Assembly: GCA_021849765.1 (NCBI GenBank)
Contig: JAJZSM010000088.1
Coordinates: 1 to 6,574 of the forward strand
Reading direction: 5' to 3'
From: Actinomycetes bacterium
GTDB lineage: Bacteria > Actinomycetota > Acidimicrobiia > Acidimicrobiales > RAAP-2
Length of the DNA stretch: 6,574 nt
The position numbers and the translations under genes are program-made. Below the pieces are notes generated by a model. That model did not search any database and was not told where the DNA came from. It saw only the letters and a program-made list of their open reading frames with translations. Shown one piece after another: positions 4,550 to 6,574 of the stretch (position 1 is its first letter; the number at the start of each line of letters is the position of its first letter).

Positions 4550-6228
4550 AAGTCCAGCTTCTTCTTCGACACCGGAGTCACGCGACGGCGGCGGTTCTTC
4601 GGCGCGTTCGTCGGCCCGAGTTCGGCCAAGCGCGCGGCGGCGTCGTAGGCCTCGGGTTCGGCCAGCACCACCCGGGCGAAGAGCTCGCGGGCCGCACCGA
4701 CGTCGCCAGCACGGTCAAACACGTCGGCCAGCGCATACCACAGGCGCACGTGACGATAGGAGGGGTTGCGCAACTGCTTGGTTCCGCCCGCACGCGTGAG
4801 CAAGTCGATCGCCTCGGCGAACTTTCCCTGGTCCGCCAGGGTCGCGCCCATGACGATTCGCCCTTCGGTCAGAACCTCGGCGACCGGTTCGGAGGCTTCG
4901 AGTTCGGCGAACGTCTTCTCCACTGCGCGGTAGTGGCGATTGGCGCGCTCGCAGTCCATCACGAGTGGCAGGTGTTCGGGGTCGGCGGTTACCGCGAAAT
5001 GGGCGCGAAGGTGAATCTTTGCCATGCTCCATCGCTCGGCGCGGTACGCGGCGAGGCCCGTCAATTCACGCACTGGTCCGACGCCGGGCACAGCGTCGGC
5101 AACGATTCGGCCCAGACGCAGGGCTTCTTCGTAGCGATGGCGATCGTAGGCTTCCGCGGCACGGGTCAGCGTGAACACCATCTTCTCGCGCATGTAGGCC
5201 GTGCCAACGAACGCCCGTCGGATCTCGGCCGCCACGTCCCCCGGTAATGCGTAGGGCGCCTTGGCGGCCACTTTCGTCGTACGCGCCACAACCGTGGTCG
5301 GACGCTCTTCCTCAACCCAGTCCTCGATCGGCGCCGGTGCGCTGGGCTTTACGCGCACCCCATCATTGTCAGCCAGTTCACGGCCCGTGCTGGTTAGGTG
5401 CATTGCGCCCTTGCGCGCGACCCCGCCCCAACCCTTGCCCCGTCCGTGCTCGGTGGCTCGACGTCGCTCCAACTCTTCAGGCGATACCTCGCGTGCCACA
5501 TAAGAGCGCTGGGGACGCGCGCCGCGAGAGTCGGGTCGAGCGCCCTGATAGCCGGGTCGGCCCCCACGCGCATCAGGTCGTCCACCGCGAGAGTCGGGTC
5601 GAGCGCCCTGATAACCAGGTCGGCCCCCGCGAGAGTCGGGACGCGCGCCGCGAGAGTCGGGTCGAGCGCCCTGATAACCAGGTCGGCCCCCGCGAGAGTC
5701 GGGACGCGCGCCGCGAGAGTCGGGTCGAGCGCCCTGATAGCCGGGTCGGCCCCCACGCGCATCAGGTCGTCCACCGCGAGAGTCGGGTCGAGCATCGCGA
5801 CGATCATCTCGACGAGGGGCTCCGCGACGGTCCTCCGCTCCCGCGGAACGTCCGGCGACGCGCGGTGTTCTTGTGCCGGGACGTGCACCAAAGGGCCGCT
5901 CACCGTAGGAGTTCCCCGAATAGGGACGATCTGTCGCCTCGCGCGGGTCCTCGTCGCGGCGCTTAGCAGGACGAAGCGAGCGGTTCACTGGTGTGCGCGA
6001 CGGCGCGGGGCGAGCATCGCTGCCCCGACGCATCTCTGGCTCGCTTCGGCGCGCCCGTGGCGGGCCGCCCGCCGCGCTACGGCGCGGAGCACCCGAACGC
6101 GGCGATTCGGAATCCCGTTGACCGGGGGCGGAACTGGAGCGCGGTCCGAGCGTTGGGCGCCCACCACCCGCTCGACCAGCGTTGCCGCTCGGGCGGGCAC
6201 GACGGGGCGAGGAGTCAGGGGACGGCAC
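4546..6228 (-). CDS. Arg/Gly-rich repeat protein with C-terminal TPR domain
   Basis: A 560-residue protein in two halves. Residues 1 to about 245 are disordered, rich in Arg, Gly, Pro, Ser and Asp. They contain a 13-heptad repeat array (about 146-239) of ARPDSRG, GRPDARG and GRPGYQG units. Residues about 325-540 are helical TPR-like repeats, including YEEALRLGRIVADAVP (366-381), LPLVMDCERANRHYRA (420-435) and FAEAIDLLTRAG (470-481). The end is a basic tail (545-558: RRRR, SKKK). From memory, the TPR half resembles the Rv1691-type actinobacterial family, in which a charged low-complexity N-terminus precedes a TPR with an LPVMADCERALG-like segment. The Arg-Gly-rich half suggests RNA or nucleic-acid binding, but this is inference. 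No signal peptide or membrane segment is seen. The GTG start has TAGGAT 6 nt upstream. The stop codon overlaps that of the DinB-like gene on the other strand. Confidence 0.85.
   Translation of the reverse strand: MPSPDSSPRRARPSGNAGRAGGGRPTLGPRSSSAPGQRDSESPRSGAPRRSAAGGPPRARRSEPEMRRGSDARPAPSRTPVNRSLRPAKRRDEDPREATDRPYSGNSYGERPFGARPGTRTPRVAGRSAGAEDRRGAPRRDDRRDARPDSRGGRPDARGGRPGYQGARPDSRGARPDSRGGRPGYQGARPDSRGARPDSRGGRPGYQGARPDSRGGRPDARGGRPGYQGARPDSRGARPQRSYVAREVSPEELERRRATEHGRGKGWGGVARKGAMHLTSTGRELADNDGVRVKPSAPAPIEDWVEEERPTTVVARTTKVAAKAPYALPGDVAAEIRRAFVGTAYMREKMVFTLTRAAEAYDRHRYEEALRLGRIVADAVPGVGPVRELTGLAAYRAERWSMAKIHLRAHFAVTADPEHLPLVMDCERANRHYRAVEKTFAELEASEPVAEVLTEGRIVMGATLADQGKFAEAIDLLTRAGGTKQLRNPSYRHVRLWYALADVFDRAGDVGAARELFARVVLAEPEAYDAAARLAELGPTNAPKNRRRRVTPVSKKKLDF
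5512..5793. repeat. In-frame 63 bp tandem repeat array (about 4.5 units) within the TPR protein gene
   Basis: The motif ending CCCTGATA on the plus strand recurs with its end at 5550, 5613, 5676 and 5739, exactly 63 bp apart. Positions 5614-5676 and 5677-5739 are identical. A 93 bp segment at 5512-5604 is repeated perfectly at 5701-5793, 189 bp (three units) away. Each 63 bp unit codes for three heptads, so the array never shifts frame. Unit order in the protein is A-B-B-A plus a partial unit; A has GRPDARG as its middle heptad and B has ARPDSRG. Confidence 0.95.
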
Positions 6229-6234
6229 CGGACA

Positions 6235-6240
6235 ATCCTA
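6235..6240 (-). promoter_or_regulatory. Candidate leaderless -10 element (TAGGAT) of the TPR gene
   Basis: TAGGAT on the minus strand is followed by six bases (TGTCCG) and the GTG at 6228. AGGA within it could instead serve as a weak Shine-Dalgarno, so both readings remain open. No convincing -35 is present. Confidence 0.45.
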
Positions 6241-6256
6241 CCGGTCTCACGTCACA

Positions 6257-6269
6257 CGACCGACGGTCG
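6257..6269. promoter_or_regulatory. Inverted repeat in the divergent promoter region (possible operator)
   Basis: CGACCG, a central A, then CGGTCG form a perfect 6-bp-arm palindrome. It lies about 29-41 bp upstream of the TPR gene start, where a -35 would be if transcription starts at the GTG. It could be a regulator site, but a 6 bp palindrome in GC-rich DNA may also be chance. Confidence 0.25.
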
Positions 6270-6327
6270 ATTCCTGGTTGCATCCGAAGCCCCGCTGTCG
6301 GCCCGCGAGGTCCAACGTCGGTGTCGG

Positions 6328-6358
6328 TTGCAGTTCGCTGCGAGGACGTCACTAGATT
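6328..6358 (+). promoter_or_regulatory. Candidate promoter of the RraA-like gene
   Basis: TTGCAG (6328-6333) and TAGATT (6353-6358) are separated by 19 bp, a loose sigma-70-like arrangement. Transcription from about 6365 would give a leader of about 29 nt that carries the Shine-Dalgarno. A 9 bp direct repeat, GATTCAAGG, overlaps the -10 (6355-6363) and recurs at 6377-6385. Confidence 0.4.
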
Positions 6359-6383
6359 CAAGGTTCAGTCGCCTGTGATTCAA

Positions 6384-6390
6384 GGGAGGT
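6384..6390 (+). promoter_or_regulatory. Shine-Dalgarno of the RraA-like gene
   Basis: GGGAGGT lies just ahead of ATG 6394, with 4 nt between GGAGG and the ATG. This is slightly short, but it is a near-perfect ribosome site and fixes the start. It overlaps the second copy of the GATTCAAGG repeat. Confidence 0.7.
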
Positions 6391-6393
6391 CTC

Positions 6394-6574
6394 ATGGCCG
6401 TCGTCATGCGAAACACGCCACGCACCGACCTTGCGCTCGTTGACGCGCTCGGCCGGATCGGAGTCGCCACGATCCACGAGGCCCAGGGCCAGCGCGGCCT
6501 CCTCGCATCGAACCTACGACCCACCATTCGGCCCGTGCGCGTCGCCGGGACGGCGCTGACCTGTGAGGTACCCC
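6394..6574 (+). CDS. RraA-like / HMG (CHA) aldolase family protein, 5' part only
   Basis: The first 60 codons of a gene that continues past the right edge. The N-terminus reads DLALVDALGRIGVATIHEAQ (12-31), then QGQRGLLASNLRPTIRP and RVAGTALTCEVP. This is the opening of the RraA-fold family, which includes 4-hydroxy-4-methyl-2-oxoglutarate / 4-carboxy-4-hydroxy-2-oxoadipate aldolases. The HEAQGxRGLL stretch is closer to those aldolases and oxaloacetate decarboxylases of aromatic-acid catabolism than to the RNase E inhibitor RraA. The metal-binding Asp and catalytic Arg would be further downstream and cannot be checked. The start is ATG 6394, supported by AAGGGAGGT just upstream (GGAGG 4 nt from the ATG); the next Met, at codon 5, is too far from it. 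It is divergent from the TPR gene. Confidence 0.82.
   Translation, partial: MAVVMRNTPRTDLALVDALGRIGVATIHEAQGQRGLLASNLRPTIRPVRVAGTALTCEVP

Noticed and set aside
5512..5793. CRISPR-like regular repeats
   Set aside because: Units are contiguous at 63 bp with no unique spacers, and the sequence encodes in-frame protein heptads. No cas genes are present.
5394..6378. Several long open frames across the repeat region on both strands (for example 5398-6378 plus, 5247-5966 plus and 5394-5903 minus)
   Set aside because: The 63 bp repeat is a multiple of three and lacks stops in these frames, so all stay open together. Their translations are low-complexity and carry no domain. The TPR gene frame alone leads into a recognisable folded domain.

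Overview
The window is GC-rich, gene-dense DNA in which all eight genes are read at high coding density. It contains the block gcvH - garA-type FHA gene - MerR/FtsR-type regulator - DUF151 nuclease. This gene order is known from Actinobacteria (Mycobacterium Rv1826-Rv1829; odhI-ftsR in Corynebacterium). The organism is therefore very probably an actinobacterium. The N-terminal zinc ribbon on the FHA protein and the E. coli-like class I aldolase suggest a deep-branching lineage such as Acidimicrobiia, but that placement is a guess from memory of family distributions.

Layout. Positions 3909 down to 40 on the minus strand hold six genes in line: class I fructose-bisphosphate aldolase, CDP-alcohol phosphatidyltransferase (PgsA-like), glycine cleavage H protein, zinc-ribbon/FHA protein, MerR-family regulator and bifunctional nuclease (DUF151). 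Gaps are 2, 9, 39, -4 and 41 nt, so this looks like one operon with internal promoters. A DinB-like protein (3983-4549, plus) is divergent from the aldolase. It converges tail to tail with a large Arg/Gly-rich TPR protein (6228 down to 4546), and the two stop codons share one CTAG tetranucleotide. Divergent from the TPR gene, an RraA/HMG-aldolase-like gene starts at 6394 and runs off the right edge.

Main observations. First, five genes (DUF151, FHA, gcvH, aldolase, TPR) have a TAG-R-N-T hexamer (a TANNNT -10 element) ending exactly 6-7 nt before a start codon that lacks a convincing Shine-Dalgarno. This is the layout of leaderless transcription. The MerR gene instead has a strong Shine-Dalgarno and an ATGA overlap with the FHA gene. 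Second, the TPR protein carries a nested repeat array of 63 bp units, each three heptads long, arranged A-B-B-A, inside a roughly 240-residue disordered Arg/Gly half. Third, the GarA/OdhI-like FHA protein has a zinc ribbon where family members carry the phosphorylatable ETTSV tail.

How the genes fit together. The minus-strand operon joins central carbon flow (aldolase), membrane phospholipid synthesis (PgsA), one-carbon/glycine metabolism (GcvH), a probable 2-oxoglutarate/glutamate switch (FHA) and a division- or growth-linked regulator (FtsR-like). No mobile element, CRISPR array, tRNA or rRNA was seen, and no gene-free stretch exceeds 165 bases. No clearly undescribed defence or mobile system is visible.
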